Of a stretch of 64,000 bases of DNA, positions 10,880-24,312 are shown one piece after another. The DNA is taken from NCBI GenBank assembly GCA_009809945.1, contig WTPW01001604.1:97257-161256 (forward strand), in the 5' to 3' direction. The notes beneath the pieces are model-generated. The model saw nothing but the letters and a program-made list of their open reading frames with translations. It did no database searches and was not told where the DNA came from. The position numbers were made by a program, and so were the translations under genes. Source of the stretch: Gigaspora margarita. Taxonomy: Eukaryota; Glomeromycota; Glomeromycetes; Diversisporales; Gigasporaceae. How positions within the stretch are numbered: the stretch's first letter is position 1; each line of letters starts with the position of its first letter.

Positions 10880-11212
10880 ATTTGGCACATGTGCGTTGTA
10901 ACGCACTTATCTAATCAACCAATCAGATTGTAAGATCAGGTGTAATGTGAAATCAAAAAAAATAGTGATATTTCTAAAAAATCGCTTGTAGCTCAAATTT
11001 TGCTTATGAAACTACCTTTCACATTCTAACAAAAAAAATTCCTAACAAAATTTTGGATTAGAACCTTTTGCTAAAATGACCTATCCTAACCTTAACCTAA
11101 TTTTAACATAACCCTACCCTCACCCTAACCCTAAACTAACAAATTAATTATTGTTTTGATCTCACATTACACCAGAACTTATGAGGCGTGTCATAACGCA
11201 TATGCGCCAAAA
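10880..11212. mobile_element. 333-bp TA-flanked MITE
   Basis: The ends ATTTGGCACATGTGCG and CGCATATGCGCCAAAA are imperfect inverted repeats bordered by TA (10878-10879, 11213-11214). The interior holds the shared core AAAAATTCCTAACAAAATT and a CCTAACC-rich stretch at 11085-11140. No coding sequence. Confidence 0.6.
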
Positions 11213-11639
11213 TATAAAATTTATAAATAAAACAAATATATACCAATAGAAAATTTTAATTAATATATTATAAAATTATAATATTCATTTAATTCTTTCT
11301 TTTAAACAACCTTTTTCCCTGTGCCTTTAGCACAGGTAATATGCTAGTATCAGATATATTAGATATATTAGACATATTGAATATATCAACTTTAGACAAA
11401 CTTATTAGTACTTGAGAATTTAGTAATTTTAAATAAAAGACACAGTAATGTAAAAATATAAATACATAACCTTTTGTTATTCGAATAAAGCTAACTTATT
11501 GAAATTCAAAATCTTTGAAATAAGAGTAGAAGTATTAAGTTCCAATTGTTTTCTTTGAGATTCTTAATTGTAGTTAGAAAAGTAGTTATACTTATCTTCA
11601 AGAAACTAAAATTATTATATATCCCAAAATCCTGATCAT

Positions 11640-12960
11640 AATAATTATAACCTTGTACATAGTAACAAACCCAATTTTATTGACTAAAAGTAGTAAAAGA
11701 GTAAAATGCTTAGTCATCAACCAGATCAATTGTATTTATATAAAAAAATCTGAATTGATTAAACTATTTATTACCTTATTTATCATGCAATTAACTACCT
11801 ACAAATTAATTTCTACAACCATCCTCAATTTGGATCTCAAATTATATCTAAAACCTTTATTAACAAACCTGATTATTCAAGTCACGTTACTACTAGCAAA
11901 ACTAAGAAATATTATAACTCTGTTAATGATATTAAGAGACAATTGAAAGAAGTGGATTAGTATTATTCAAACTAAAAGACTAGAAAATATTATAACTTTT
12001 ACCAGATATATATACTTAACTTATTTCAGAACTGTTACAGCAAGACCTTAAGTTCTAACTCTTGGACTATTCAACTATTGCCTCTTTCTTTGTCTACTAT
12101 GTTAGAATTTAGACCTAGTAGATTTATAGTATTAGTAATTAAGAATAAAATAGTAGTTAGTTTTAAATATTTTTATTGTTTATGTATTATCTACACCTTT
12201 ACAAATTCTAAAGCTTATTATCTACAAACCAACTGTCTTGTGGAAAAATGCAATAAAACCTATTGTGGAATCTTAGGAAGTGTATAAGTCAAAGCTAGCT
12301 AGAATAGAACCATATATAACTCTAACCCTCTTTGCATATTGTACTACCAAGCATTATACAACTAGTTACAAGCCTTTTTTTTATTATATAGTTACTCTGA
12401 TTTTCTTTCGTTAAAACCAACTTTACTACCTATTTAACTCATCTGGGCTCAAAGAAGGAGCTACAAAAATTATATTAAGACGAATAGAAAAGTTAATTGG
12501 GGAATTAACAAAGGCTAGCAATTAGCTGCAAGAAAAATCAAGAGGGTACAAATTAAAAAAAAAGAGTATTATAAAAAGCAGAACAAGATTGAATTATATA
12601 GAGTTAGTTATCAAACCCTTTTATACCAATCTGAGTTGGGTACATCACATAGTACAAAATTAGAACCCATAATCTAGGTTCCTATTATATCTATGATATA
12701 TTACTTTTTGAATTGTATAGCTTAGAACAATAGAAGAATATGTGATAAAAAAAAGTTCATAGAAACTAGTACCAGGAATATAAGTGTATAGTTTTACTGG
12801 TATCTAAATCGAAGGCAAAATCTTAAAGCTGATTGGTGTACATTCTTCTCATGATCATTACCTGTTTTATATAATATAAAATTTCTAATTTTAGAGTGAG
12901 GTTAAAGCAAAGTGAAATTTAGTTAGGAGGTTTATATATTTGTATATCAAGAATGCAGTA
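11640..12960 (+). pseudogene. Possible decayed coding remnant, family unknown
   Basis: Short stretches read like protein when stops are ignored: SSHVTTSKTKKYYNSVND near 11876-11930, IQLLPLSLSTMLEFRPSRF near 12070-12125 and RRIEKLIGELTKAS near 12480-12525. Stops and frame changes interrupt them throughout. I do not recognise the family. It may be the remnant of a retroelement or a host gene copy, or chance. Confidence 0.2.
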
Positions 12961-13077
12961 GTTTATGCAGTATGTAGATCATGTATTAACTTCTGCTCTA
13001 ACCCAACTCAACAATCTGATATATAAAACGTATTATAAATTGGTCATAAGATGATTATATATTGCCTACTTTAGTAA

Positions 13078-13125
13078 ATGATTGGTTTACATGTGCCGCG
13101 CAGCAGCACATGTAAGCCAATCATT
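13078..13125. repeat. 20-bp stem hairpin
   Basis: AATGATTGGTTTACATGTGC and GCACATGTAAGCCAATCATT pair with one G-T wobble around the loop CGCGCAGCA. It is isolated in AT-rich sequence, probably the core of a very short MITE. Confidence 0.7.
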
Positions 13126-13129
13126 ACAT

Positions 13130-14700
13130 TAATGAAGTGATAATCTGATATCATTTTAATACTTCATTATTACAATCAATAGCTTGCTATTTAAAGTAAA
13201 ATTAGGTTTAAATTTTAGTAAAAAATGATTTATAATACTAGTATGATTATATAAAATGTGAGTGGGATGGTTCTATTCAACTTTTTTAATGCACTACATT
13301 GACTTTTGAAAAATTCTTTTTGGTTAGTATAATGATTTCATTTATTCACAACTAAAATATACCAGTACGATCACATAAAATGTGTGAGAAATGTTTAATT
13401 AATGTTTTTGGGTATGGACTATGCTGATTTTTGCAGAATCCTTGTTTAGTAGAAGTAATAGCTTTTATTTATTCATTTTTGAAAGGAGTCAACATTTTTA
13501 CATATTGTAACATTAAAAGTCAATTATGCAATATGATGCAATATGATGTTACTGATTATAAAATTTGAAAATTGTGCTATCTAAATTTATGAAAATTATT
13601 TGTATTATATAACATTTTGTATGTATTTGGACTATGCCAGCAAATAATTTAGGCTGGAGGTGAGTTTTATTGGAATAGCAGAAATGTGCTAGAGAAGCAA
13701 ACAACTGACCAAATTGGCCAGAATGGCAAAGACATCTCAAGAAAAAGCAATTGTAATTGTGCTAAGAGTCACCATAGATTTATTGTAGTTGGTGGGTTCT
13801 ACACTTGCTGAAGCAAGCCAGTTGTGAGTGAAGAATGCAAGCGAAGAAATACAAGCGAGAAAATGCCAGAATCACATGCCTTCATCTCAGGTGGGTTGGG
13901 TGGATCATACAAATTTTCTGTTCAAGCACTTCCTAACTTTTATACATACCTTGCTATTCCCATGTAGCACCTTATTTGTCTTTTGCTTTTAGCCTTACCT
14001 GTAATAGTATTACGGAAGTGACAGGTCATGTGCTTGCTCTTCTTGTCAATAATGTGAAATCCTATCACTTCGCATAGTTCATCCATTATAAATGGTTTAA
14101 TTGGTTATCTGCGCATTACGACATTTTAGATTATTCAAAATTTATAATAGTAGTTACTATGATATTTTAGAAATCTGTAACATTTTTGATCGCCTACATG
14201 ATTAGGGATATATGGCCAGTTTGTTAATACTTAATTGTTGCATGCAAATATTCTACAATTACATTTATCATAATGGTTTGTTATAGATTATTGCATATTT
14301 TTGATTAATAATGTATTGTATCTAATTCAGGTATAGAGTGGAAATCGTTGTAAATGTATAAAGGTATGTAATTCATTATTAATAAAATGGGATAGTTAGT
14401 TAAAGATAGATAATATTAATCATACAATTATCAAATCTGCAATTATCACCTTTAAAGTATTGTTATAAATTCATAGGTAAATTAATAATCAATATGTGAA
14501 AAATTGCATATTACACCATTGTGACATTTTAACTATAATACATATATTTATGATTTTTGAATACCACAAAAATAATTTTTAGAAACTGAATTACAGCTTT
14601 TTGCTTTGCAGCACTCATTTTTTAAAAATCAATATTTGATAATAACCCATCTCTAACTAAATACTATATGTTATTTACTGAATAATGAATAAATCTATAA
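13130..14700. other. Non-genic, slightly less AT-rich patch at 13640-14060
   Basis: There is no recognisable gene. A patch at about 13640-14060 is less AT-rich, and a short frame starts MAKTSQEKAIVIVLRVTI, soon closed by a stop. Two loosely similar blocks at about 13240 and 13365 (TATAAAATGTG.., CACATAAAATGTG..) suggest an old duplication. Confidence 0.3.
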
Positions 14701-15013
14701 TAAGCTTTTTTATAGTAACACATTAATTCTAATACAACTAACTCAACCTTGATCATGTACTGTGTTCACTAGAATAGCAAATAAGACTGTAACAGACTCT
14801 TTTAGAAATCATAATAATTTAGTATAAACTGGCTCAACTTAAATACATACTTTGATCACTGGAATAGAAAGTAAGTTATGTAACAAAATTCTTTATGGTT
14901 ATAGCAAGAATTACAATAATTCCAGTGCAAACTAACACAAACTATGTGATCACTAAAATAGTGAATAAGTTCTTTAACATTGTTTTGTATAATAAAGATT
15001 ATAGTTTAGCTTA
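14700..15013. repeat. Satellite array, left part
   Basis: Degenerate tandem units of roughly 110-150 bases share GATCACTAGAATAGCAAGTAAG-like, TGTAACAGAATTTTTTAT-like and AATTCCAGTGCAAACTAAC motifs. The same units resume at 21383, so the array has been split by the composite element at 15014-21380. Confidence 0.7.
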
Positions 15014-15162
15014 CTATCTTTTAAACCATAAATTTTAGCAGGCAAATTTGCCTGTAAAATTTAAATCATTAGTGTCTGATCTAATACTATCAAAATTTAA
15101 TATATTTAAAAAAAATTTCATACAATAATATTTGAAAATAAGGATTATAAAATAGTAATATT

Positions 15163-18100
15163 ATAATCAAATACCCAACTATACTAGCTTCTGGAGCTCT
15201 TACTTCTCTTCACACCAAGCAGGTGTAGGTATCTTTATTCATTATAAAATTGCAAACCATATTGCCTGTACACATAACTACAATGGCCATGTTATTTGCC
15301 TTAATCTTCACTTTAAAAACCTGGCAATACGTCTCTTACAAATTTATGTTCCTACTCAAAGAGAAAAAACAACTCTATAAAGATATCCAAGAACATATAA
15401 TTTCTCTTGCTCAAAACTCCAACTACAAACTTATTATTATGGGAGACTTTAATAGTGTTCCAAACCCAAGATTAGATTGTTCCCTAGAAAAAAATCCTCA
15501 ATACCCGAATCCCAACTTATCAAGTTTTTTCATAGCCATCAATGCAAAGATATTTACCGTTTCTTCTTTCCTAATACTTAGAACTTCACATTCTAATGAG
15601 CCAAAATCCAGAGCAGAATAGACCAAATTTGGACTAATCTATCAATTACAAATATTGAATACACAGATATTCTCACAGATACTATACTCGAATCAGACAA
15701 TAAAACAATAATCTTAGAAATCTCAATTATAATCAACAAATCTAAACATTATAAGCAACAAAAAAAAAAGCTTTCTCTGAAAAAACTGCTCCAAATCAAC
15801 TATTCAAGACTATTCCACTCAAACTACACGCAATCTCAAACATATCTCTCCTAAAATTCAATCAATTTCAAACCAAAATCAACTCAATCTTATTTGGAAC
15901 CAAATACGCAAAGCTTTAACTAAAGCAGCTACCAAACACATTTTCTTTAAGAAAATCAAAACAATTAAAGAAATTCAAGACACACTTCCTCTCCTAAACA
16001 ATCACTATTATATTATAGATACAAGCAAATCCAATTTCTCAAAAACTATTTTCAATCACCCAACTTCCCAAACCTTTTCAACAAATACCAAATCCAATAT
16101 CCTGACAACTCTCTACAAACCAATTCCCCAAACCTTTTCCAAATTAAAATGAATTTCAACTTATCAAAACTGCACTAAATTATCAATATCAACAAAACTT
16201 ATATAACGAAATTAAACTCTATCAACCACATTCAGAACTCGAACCTCTCTTCAATGACTTATTTAAAACAATTACAGATCAGGAATAGTCAGAAACAATC
16301 TCTAATCTTTCAAACCAAAAAGCAGCTGGCCCTTCTGAAATATGCTACGAGCATATTAAATATGCTAGTCCTATAGCACAAAGTATTTTTAGATCTTTTA
16401 TTAATAAATGTCTCCAATTGCAAAAAATACTAACAGAATAGAAATCTTCAAACATTTTTCTTATTTCAAAAAAATCCAACTGGGACTTTACACTTAGCCA
16501 TGTTCGACCAATTTCTATTATTGAGCCCTTTAAAAAAGTCTTTACAAAAACCTTTACCAGCTGCCTGGACAAAATAATTTCAACAAACAATCTTCTTTCT
16601 AATTTAAATTTTGCAGCTACTAAAAACTCTTCAATACATACACCAATTCAAATTTTGCATAATACTATCAAACATTACATCTCCCATAACAAAAAAGTAT
16701 GAATACTATTTCAAGACATGTCTAAAGCATTTGATAGAATCAATATCAGACACTTACAAAATGCTTGTCAAGAATTGGTATCCCTAATTCTGGCATTAAT
16801 TTAATAACTAAACTGCATACCTCTCGTGCAGCCAAGTAATTACAGCTTATGGACTTATGTCACCAGCTCCTATTATCTCTAGTATTGAACAAGGTGAAAC
16901 CTACTCTCCTCTTCTTTGGAAGATTTACTATAATCCTATTCTTGCTTTTATTTCTCAAAAATATAATAATTAATTCCCAAAAATCTTCTCCCCTTCACCA
17001 CTTGATACAATTTTCAATACAATCCCAACTACTATTACTATTCCTCCTTTAGCCTATATGGATGACACAGTGTGGCACTGTAAACATCCAGAAACTCTAC
17101 AAAATATTCTTAATGATGTCTCTATCTTATACAAAATTAATAACATTGAAGTTAACCCTACCAAATCTGATCTACTCTATATCCTCCCCAAAAACTCAAA
17201 AACAACTAATCACAAATTTCTTTATAACAATCAAACAATTACTCCTTACAAACCTGAAAATATAATTAGATACCTAGATATCTTCTATGATAGCAAAGGC
17301 TCAACCAAACCAACTTTAGATATGATATATAATAAAATAGAAAACTTTCTAATTCTTATTAGATACAAAAAATTGTTACCGTTGCAAATATCTTCCTTAT
17401 TCAACCTTATACTTCAACCCTCTGTAGAATATCTTTTGCAAATTGTTCTTATTCATAAAATACACAAACCAAACTCTCCTGATTACTTTCTATACAAACA
17501 AAAAATGCTCTCACTAGCCAAGAACACTAATAACATCTCACTCACAAATCCACTTGCTATTAATTTACCTACTTTTACTAATTTAATCCAAAAAGGCAGT
17601 ATCTCTAATATCAAACATATTTTTAATACCTTCCCACTTCTCTCAGATATTGGTATTGCTCAAATCAAATCCTGGCTATTAAAAACTTGGACTCCTAAAC
17701 TTACTAAAGAAACCCTCCTTTTGTATCATTGAAAAACACAAAACTATACTCTCCTTTTCTATCTTGCACAACTAGCTAAAAATAATATAACAATTTCCTT
17801 TATCCCTCCAATTATAACATTTTCACCTTCTCTTCCTGAACATACACACCTAATCTATGATATACTCTCTACAACCCCTAATAATCTTACAATTAATAGC
17901 CTTAGAAACAACAAAATTTTATTCATTGAACAAATTACAAATGCAAATAACAACTCTTTCCTTCCTTGGAACAATATATATCTTTGAACAAACAAAACAA
18001 CTAGAGGTTGCCAACCTTCTTGGTTCACTCAACTTACTCAAATACTACAACTTAACTCTATCCATATTACATGACCACATATTAAACTATCCTCAAGAAA

Positions 18101-20122
18101 CAGCTTCATCAATACAGTGATCTAATATCCCCTTCCAACTTACTTCCTTACCAACTATTATTCAATAATCGAGATAAAATCATCCTGCAATTAAACAAAT
18201 TTCAGCAAACTACTCTCTATAAAATTAATCAATCTAGTGAAACATCTACAGGGCAATCAAACCTTTCAGAAATCACTAATATCCCACAGAATTTCAAACC
18301 TATAAATCTTCTATATAGACAAATCAAGTTTAATAAACTTCTTTTACAAATAGACTATAAAGAAATTCTTGCTATAATTGATATCTTTAACAACTTAGAC
18401 TTACTCTTACTTTCCTCCCTCTATCAACCCCAAATTAATATTCTCTCTCATGAAATACATCTTATATATTATAGTATTAAAACCCCTTACTACCAAAACC
18501 AACTAATTCAAATATATAACAATATCCTTAATCAAAATACAACTCACCTTAACTTTTTTACTGACACTTCCATTAAAAACCTTCAATCCTAAATATTAAA
18601 TCTGGTATAGGCTAGATTTGTGAAAATGACCCTTCTATCTACTTTAATGTAACAATAAATCATTCTTCAGACTCTTCTTGCTCTGAATTAATAGCAACTA
18701 TTCCTCTTTTACTTGCTATACCAAATAACTTTGTTATTACAATATATATCGATAACTTATCTGCAATTAAAAACCTAATCAATCCTTCTTTCTTTAAACT
18801 TATTCAAAACAAAACTGGGATATAATCACAATTATTAACTCTATTAAATCTACAAAGAACATTTCTATTACTCCTATCAAAGTTGAATCACATTCAACTA
18901 GTTCTCTGCATAACCAAGCTGATCTGCTAGCAAAACAAGGCTCTGATAAACCCATAATAGAAATCTCTTATACATACTTCAAACTACCTACTCACTTTTT
19001 ATGGAACAATTATATAATAACACATAAAGCTCGCTCTTTTATTAAAAATATTATCAAAATTCAAGAACTAACATCTTGGTCATCTCTTAAATTTTTTAAC
19101 AATTATACTTCAGATATAAACTGGAACTTAACTTTTAAAATACTTAAATCTTTAGACTACAATTCCTCTTTATACTTCTTTTATATCAAAATCCTAACAA
19201 ACAACCTCCCAACAATGCAAAACCTTAACATCTGCTACCCAAATCTATATACAACAAATCAATGTTGTAAATGCTCTTCAATTGAAGATACTCTCTATAT
19301 ACTCCTATGTTCCAAAAATACTGAAACATCCAGCAATCACTTACTAATATAATTAATAACACACTTCAACAATCTCAATTAATATCGACCTCAGATATTA
19401 CACTTCTTAATACCTTTTCATTGCTATTCACTAACTCTTCTAATATACAATACAACTTCCTTATACCTACCATTCTAGGAATATACTCCATACCAACATA
19501 TCATAATACCAAAATTCTTCTAAAAAAACAAACTAAACTCTTTCTCACTAACTTCTCAAATAATCTCTTAAATTGGTTTTATTACAATATATGGTCTCAA
19601 CGTAATATATTTCAACATCAATAAGAAATAGCCTGGAATATCACAAAAAAAAACAAATATACTAAAATAACTCTACTATCAAGCATTACTCAAGCAAATA
19701 TATCAAGAACTCATATACAACCAATAAAACTACACTCTGCTATTGAAAAATGGTACTTACAAGGCTACCCCCCTAACAACATGCTTTTTATAATGTTATA
19801 ATAATACTTTAGATTTTCTCCAACTAGATTTATTTTATTAGCTTAAATTAATAATAGTATAAAATAGGAAATAGGAGGTGTAATATCACATTGGGTGCTC
19901 TGTAGCACAAATGTAGTTAGAAATCTTTACTATAGAATTTTTCTATAGCTCTATCTCTTTACTTCAGCTAGTTTTCAGGTTGGAGGAATTTATCAGCCTG
20001 GTCCAAGAACTTATCTGACCCCTCACCCATCTCTAATATGATAACAAAGAGACTATTAATCTTAGGATTAATTTAAGGTTGCTGTAACAAAGTTTCTACT
20101 ATGACATTATATTAATAAAAAA
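15163..20122 (+). pseudogene. 5'-truncated LINE: EN-RT-RNase H-zinc knuckle, all broken
   Basis: Domain order on the plus strand: endonuclease/exonuclease/phosphatase part with GDFN at 15442-15453; RT with QDMSKAFD (Asp codon 16715-16717), IEQGETYSPLLWKIYY near 16880-16930, and YMDD at 17055-17066; RNase H with Glu 18685-18687, Asp 18751-18753 and Asp 18921-18923; then a zinc knuckle at 19263-19310 in which the expected His is Tyr (codon 19296-19298). The final frame ends ...LQGYPPNNMLFIML near 19800, followed by about 320 bases of 3' UTR and a short A tract. The sequence between is cut by many stops and shifts. A target duplication AAAATAGTAATATT (15149-15162, 20123-20136) frames it; it starts inside the endonuclease, so it is 5'-truncated. 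It is related to the LINE at 1-3901. Confidence 0.9.
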
Positions 20123-20179
20123 AAAATAGTAATATTTATTTTTACTTTATAAAAAAAAAAGAAAATAACTAATGTTTAC

Positions 20180-20866
20180 CACAGGTAATTATCACCTGTA
20201 ATTATATGGGCCCTCAAAAGTAGAAACCAGACAATTTGGCCAATTACAGGTTTTGAGAAAATCAGCAAAAACTATTTTGTTACACAAAATCAAAACAATC
20301 TAAAAATAACTTATTCATGATTAACAAACCTATTTAAACAGGATTATTAGATCTGTAGATGCATACAACACTTGTATTACTAATGGTAAATCTCAGTAAA
20401 TCTATTTTTAGATTATAGTATCAAAAGCTTTGAACCGCTGTATTGCAAAAATTTATTAAGTGATCAGGCTTTCATTATTAAGTAAAAAAGATTGGGCCTT
20501 AAATTTTACACCAATCAATCAAATAGGTTAATTTTCAAAAAATTGTTAAACTGTCTGGTTTTGACTTTTGAGGGCCCATATAAAAAAATAAAAATAAACA
20601 ATTTTTATTAAATAAAAGTTATTTTTTTTTATATTAGAGTAAGGGTAAAGGTTAGAAGTTAAAATAGTACTTTAAATATAGTAAAATTTAGCAAGGAATT
20701 TTTTTTGCATAAAAAAAGTAGCTTCATAGGCAAGTTTTTAGATTAGAAGCAATTTTAGCAATTTTTTAAAAAATTTTTTGTTTTTGTTACACAAAAATTG
20801 ATTTACATGTTACACCTGATCCTGAATTTTAATTGGCAAATTGACTACAGGTGATAATCACCTGTG
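20180..20866. mobile_element. MITE with CACAGGTGATTATCACCTG ends
   Basis: The left end CACAGGTAATTATCACCTGTA and the right end TACAGGTGATAATCACCTGTG are inverted repeats that are also palindromic in themselves. The interior near 20640-20800 carries the shared AATTTAGCAAGGAATTTT core. It is interrupted by the MITE at 20207-20578. Confidence 0.65.
20207..20578. mobile_element. 372-bp MITE with TGGGCCCTCAAAAGT termini, TA duplication
   Basis: TGGGCCCTCAAAAGTAGAAA at the left is the inverse of the right end TTGACTTTTGAGGGCCCA; similarity runs about 30 bases inward, including the CCAGACA block. TA flanks at 20205-20206 and 20579-20580. Non-coding. Confidence 0.8.
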
Positions 20867-21340
20867 ATATAAATTAGAAATATTCATTAAAAAAAAAGTA
20901 AAGTTGTCTATGTACTAAAAATTTATAAATTTAAAAAAAATTTAAAGTATAAATTTTGCCTTTAGTCTTCGACAAACTTTTATAATTTAATTTCTACCCC
21001 CCTATATTTTTAATACAAAATATAGAATTAGTTTTAATAAACAACTTTAATTAGTAAAATTTTTAAATTTTATAAATAAAATATTAACTTTAATTAGTAA
21101 TAAAAACCCTTAATTGGANTNNGNAANATATNAAAATTTNNAAAATTTTGAAAAATTTTTATAATAAAATTTTAGAATTGGTTAAATTTAAAATTAAATA
21201 TTTGTAATAATATCAAAATTAAATTACAAATTTTATAAAAGAATAACTAATTATAACTCAAATTTTTATTTTAGCTTAGAAATAGGGGGTCAAGCATAAT
21301 AAAATTTTTTGTAATTACAAAATTTCAAACAAAAAAAAAT
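20867..21340. other. AT-rich interior of the composite element
   Basis: Low-complexity A/T with several N bases at 21119-21140. No gene seen. Confidence 0.4.
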
Positions 21341-21382
21341 TTAGCAAGCAAATTTGCCTGCATTATGGTTTAAAGGATAGTA

Positions 21383-22680
21383 GTCACCGTAATAGTGAGT
21401 TTTGTACAAATTTTTTATAGTAATTTATGATAAAAATTACAATAATTCAAATAACTCAATATTAACTAATAGAAATTATAATAATTTTAATACAAAGTAA
21501 TCATTGAATAGTAAGTATTGCACCAATTTTCAAATAATTCCTATATAAACCATCTCAACTTTTACTATATATTTAGCTACCCGAATAGCAAGTAAGTCCT
21601 GTGATAGAATTTTTATAAGAGAAATCACAAGAATTCAATATATACAATTTCAATCTTGAATATACAGAAATTATGATAATTTTAGTATTCAACCACGTAT
21701 ACTCTGATCATCAGAATGACAGAATAATTATCAAGGTGGCAAGTAAGTGCTATAATAGAATTTTTTTACAGTAAAAATTATGATAATTTCAGTGCTCAAC
21801 CACATATACTGTAATCATCAAAATATAGCAGAATAATTATCAAAGTAGCAAGTAAGTATTGTTGTAATAGAATTTTTTACAGTAAAAATCATGATAATAC
21901 TAATGCAAACCAATTTGACCTTAACCACATACTGTAGTTATAAGCATAGCAAGCACTATAAGTTCTGTGACAGAATTTCTAACTCAATCTTAACTAAGTA
22001 AAAACTATGATAATTCCTTAACAAACTATATATGGTAGACTGGAATAGTAAAGTTCTGTAACAAAATTTTTATAGAATTTGTAATATGTATCACCATAAT
22101 TCTAATGCAAATAATTCAGTTTTAATTATATAGAAATAATAATAATTTCAATGCAAACTAAAATTAATCAATATGCTATAATTACCAGAATAGTATTTCA
22201 ACCTTAACTGCAAAAGATCAGAGTACTCTAATACAAAGTGACTCATCAGAATTGCGAGCAAATTCTGTGATCAAATTTTTTACAATAGAAATTATAGTAA
22301 TCTAATTCAAACTAACTTAACCTTAATTACATATAGTACTGTAGTTACCAGATTAGCAAGTTATTTATAATAAAAATTGCTTCTATAACAAAATCCCGAA
22401 ATCCATTTTCCCAAAGAAACATAATACTGACTAAATTGGCCAATATTATAAGTAATGCTAGCTAACTTTGTCAGTATTAGGTCCTTTTAGAATTTAATGG
22501 CAAAACCATAGAGATCATAATTCTGATAAAAAACTCTATTAATAATCACATATATGTTTTATTGGGCTAATGAGTAAGTTTTGAAGAATATTTTGCAATA
22601 ACTTATATAACTCTAATACTAACTAACTCTACTATAATCATATATAGTAGTCACTAGAGAGTAAGTTCTGTAACAGAATT
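21383..22680. repeat. Satellite array, right part
   Basis: About ten degenerate units (CACCAGAATAGCAAGTAAG, TTCTGTGACAGAATTT, AAATTATGATAATTTCAGTG and similar), with spacing from about 100 to 160 bases. They continue the array seen at 14700-15013. Units differ enough that the array is old. Confidence 0.7.
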
Positions 22681-22706
22681 GTTTATACCTGAAATTAATT
22701 CATAAG

Positions 22707-23104
22707 CAAGTTCATTTTCCAGACAATTATTTTACTGAAATTTTTTTACAAACATGTTTAATTCACTGACATATCTAGTTCACTATCAATTGATTCACAG
22801 ATAGCTATTATACCAGCTTGCTTATTTCATCGACAATATGTAGTACCAACAAGTAATTTATTTTATTATTGCCTATTTTTGGGGTGGCCATTTCCCTGAC
22901 AGGCTATTTACTTGATATCATGCAGGGTTATGTCTGCATTTTTATTAGTTGTAGATATGTATTAAAACTTGTTGTAAAATATTGTTAGTGAACTGTATTA
23001 ATAGTGAAATAAGCTTGTCAGTATAGTGAATCAATTTTTGGTGAGCTAAACATGTTGGTGAAAAATGTGTTAGTGAAATAATTGTCTGTGAAGTGAACTT
23101 GATA
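22707..23104. repeat. Foldback, arms about 140 bp
   Basis: CAAGTTCATTTTCCAGACAA at 22707 pairs with TTGTCTGTGAAGTGAACTTG ending near 23102. Pairing continues inward through ACATGTTTAATTCAC against GTGAGCTAAACATGT, around a centre of about 120 bases near 22855-22970. A minus-strand frame across it (22945-23154) is a by-product of the repeated AGTGAA motif. Confidence 0.7.
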
Positions 23105-23159
23105 GTGAAATGAAGTGTTGATAAAATGATTGTAGTGAAATACCACATATCCATATAAT

Positions 23160-24249
23160 TTATATAGTTATTTTTTATTATAGCTAATATGTTAATTTAG
23201 GATCATGAATTTGTAATTTATTATATAGTGTGAATGGTCAGTTTAGGCAAAAATATCTATATAGAGTTTAGATACCCTAGCATATTTTGATATTGAATCT
23301 GTGATTAATAAAGAATAAATCTGTTTTCTTGGTGTTAATAGTCACCTGATTAGCAAGAATAAATAAAGCATGTTAAAATAATTGAAGCACTCAAACTAAT
23401 GGTCTGCCTTTGATTAATTTATTTTTATTTGCACTAAATTGCCTAGTGTCTTTTTTATAATATGATATGGATAAAAAGTTTGGGTAAATTTAACAAATTA
23501 TTAACAAATATTAATATACATTTTGAACTTAACATATATAATCGTGCTGGTTATGCACTGTGTCATATACTGTGTAGCTACCCTAATTATGATAATACTT
23601 TTACATAACTAAGCTATTATATTATTATGATGCGTATATGCATATAACTGTGTGTAAATAATAATTATAAGAAAAATACCCTTCTGAATGAGAGTTCATC
23701 CATATAATTTTGAGACTTTCTTAAAATAAATTAATAAAAAAAATTATTATTCCTACCAAACTAGAATTTCATAAGATCATACTCATTTTATAATAACCTC
23801 AAGACAGCATCAACTATATAATTAAAATAAGAATATATTAATTTTCTGTAGTATTATACTTAGTATGTTCCTAGTTTTAGCATGACTGTGTCATGCAGCT
23901 ACCCTAATTATCACATTACTAATTTCAACCAGAAAAACTTTACTACTCCTTGGCTTATATTAGCCAACTATAATAAAAGGAACTACTAAGTGTCTTATAT
24001 TCTCTCTCTCCTTAATTATTATTATTATTATTATTTTTTTTCTTTGTTTTTTTTTTTATGTATATCCACTCCTGAACTTCCTGCCCATATCAAAAAACTT
24101 TAAACAAATTAAAAGCCCAAATAATCAAAGCTAAAATCAAGGTGCTTGCATTATCTTTGCCTATGAAATTATTTATATAAATGTACACTAATCTTAATCC
24201 TTACAACTAGCTAGTTCTAAAAGTAAAATAGTGGCTCAAACATTATGGC
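23160..24249. other. AT-rich non-genic stretch with microsatellites
   Basis: Nothing gene-like. An ATT microsatellite at about 24013-24035 is followed by T-runs. Confidence 0.4.
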
Positions 24250-24312
24250 TAGGGTTCCAAAGTTTGATCTGGATTTGATTTGAGTTTGATCAAACTCCAA
24301 ATCAAACCAAAC

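Larger units (their letters stand above)
15014..21380. mobile_element. TA-flanked composite element with CAGGCAAATTTGCCTG ends
   Basis: The left end CTATCTTTTAAACCATAA..GCAGGCAAATTTGCCTG is mirrored at the right by CAAATTTGCCTGC..TTATGGTTTAAAGGATAG. It is bordered by TA at 15012-15013 and 21381-21382. The inner palindrome CAGGCAAATTTGCCTG is also found in the 639-bp element at 51532-52170, so the original unit was probably a MITE of similar size, expanded here by a LINE and two further MITEs. Confidence 0.7.

Noticed and set aside
11085-11145. CCCTAACCC-like stretches suggesting telomeric sequence (also near 26320 and 52755)
   Set aside because: Only a few irregular repeats, lying inside MITE-like segments away from any contig end; not a telomere or a convincing interstitial telomere.
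15250-15621. Complete small gene starting MQTILPVHITTMAM
   Set aside because: It is the endonuclease piece of the LINE, containing GDFN, not an independent gene.
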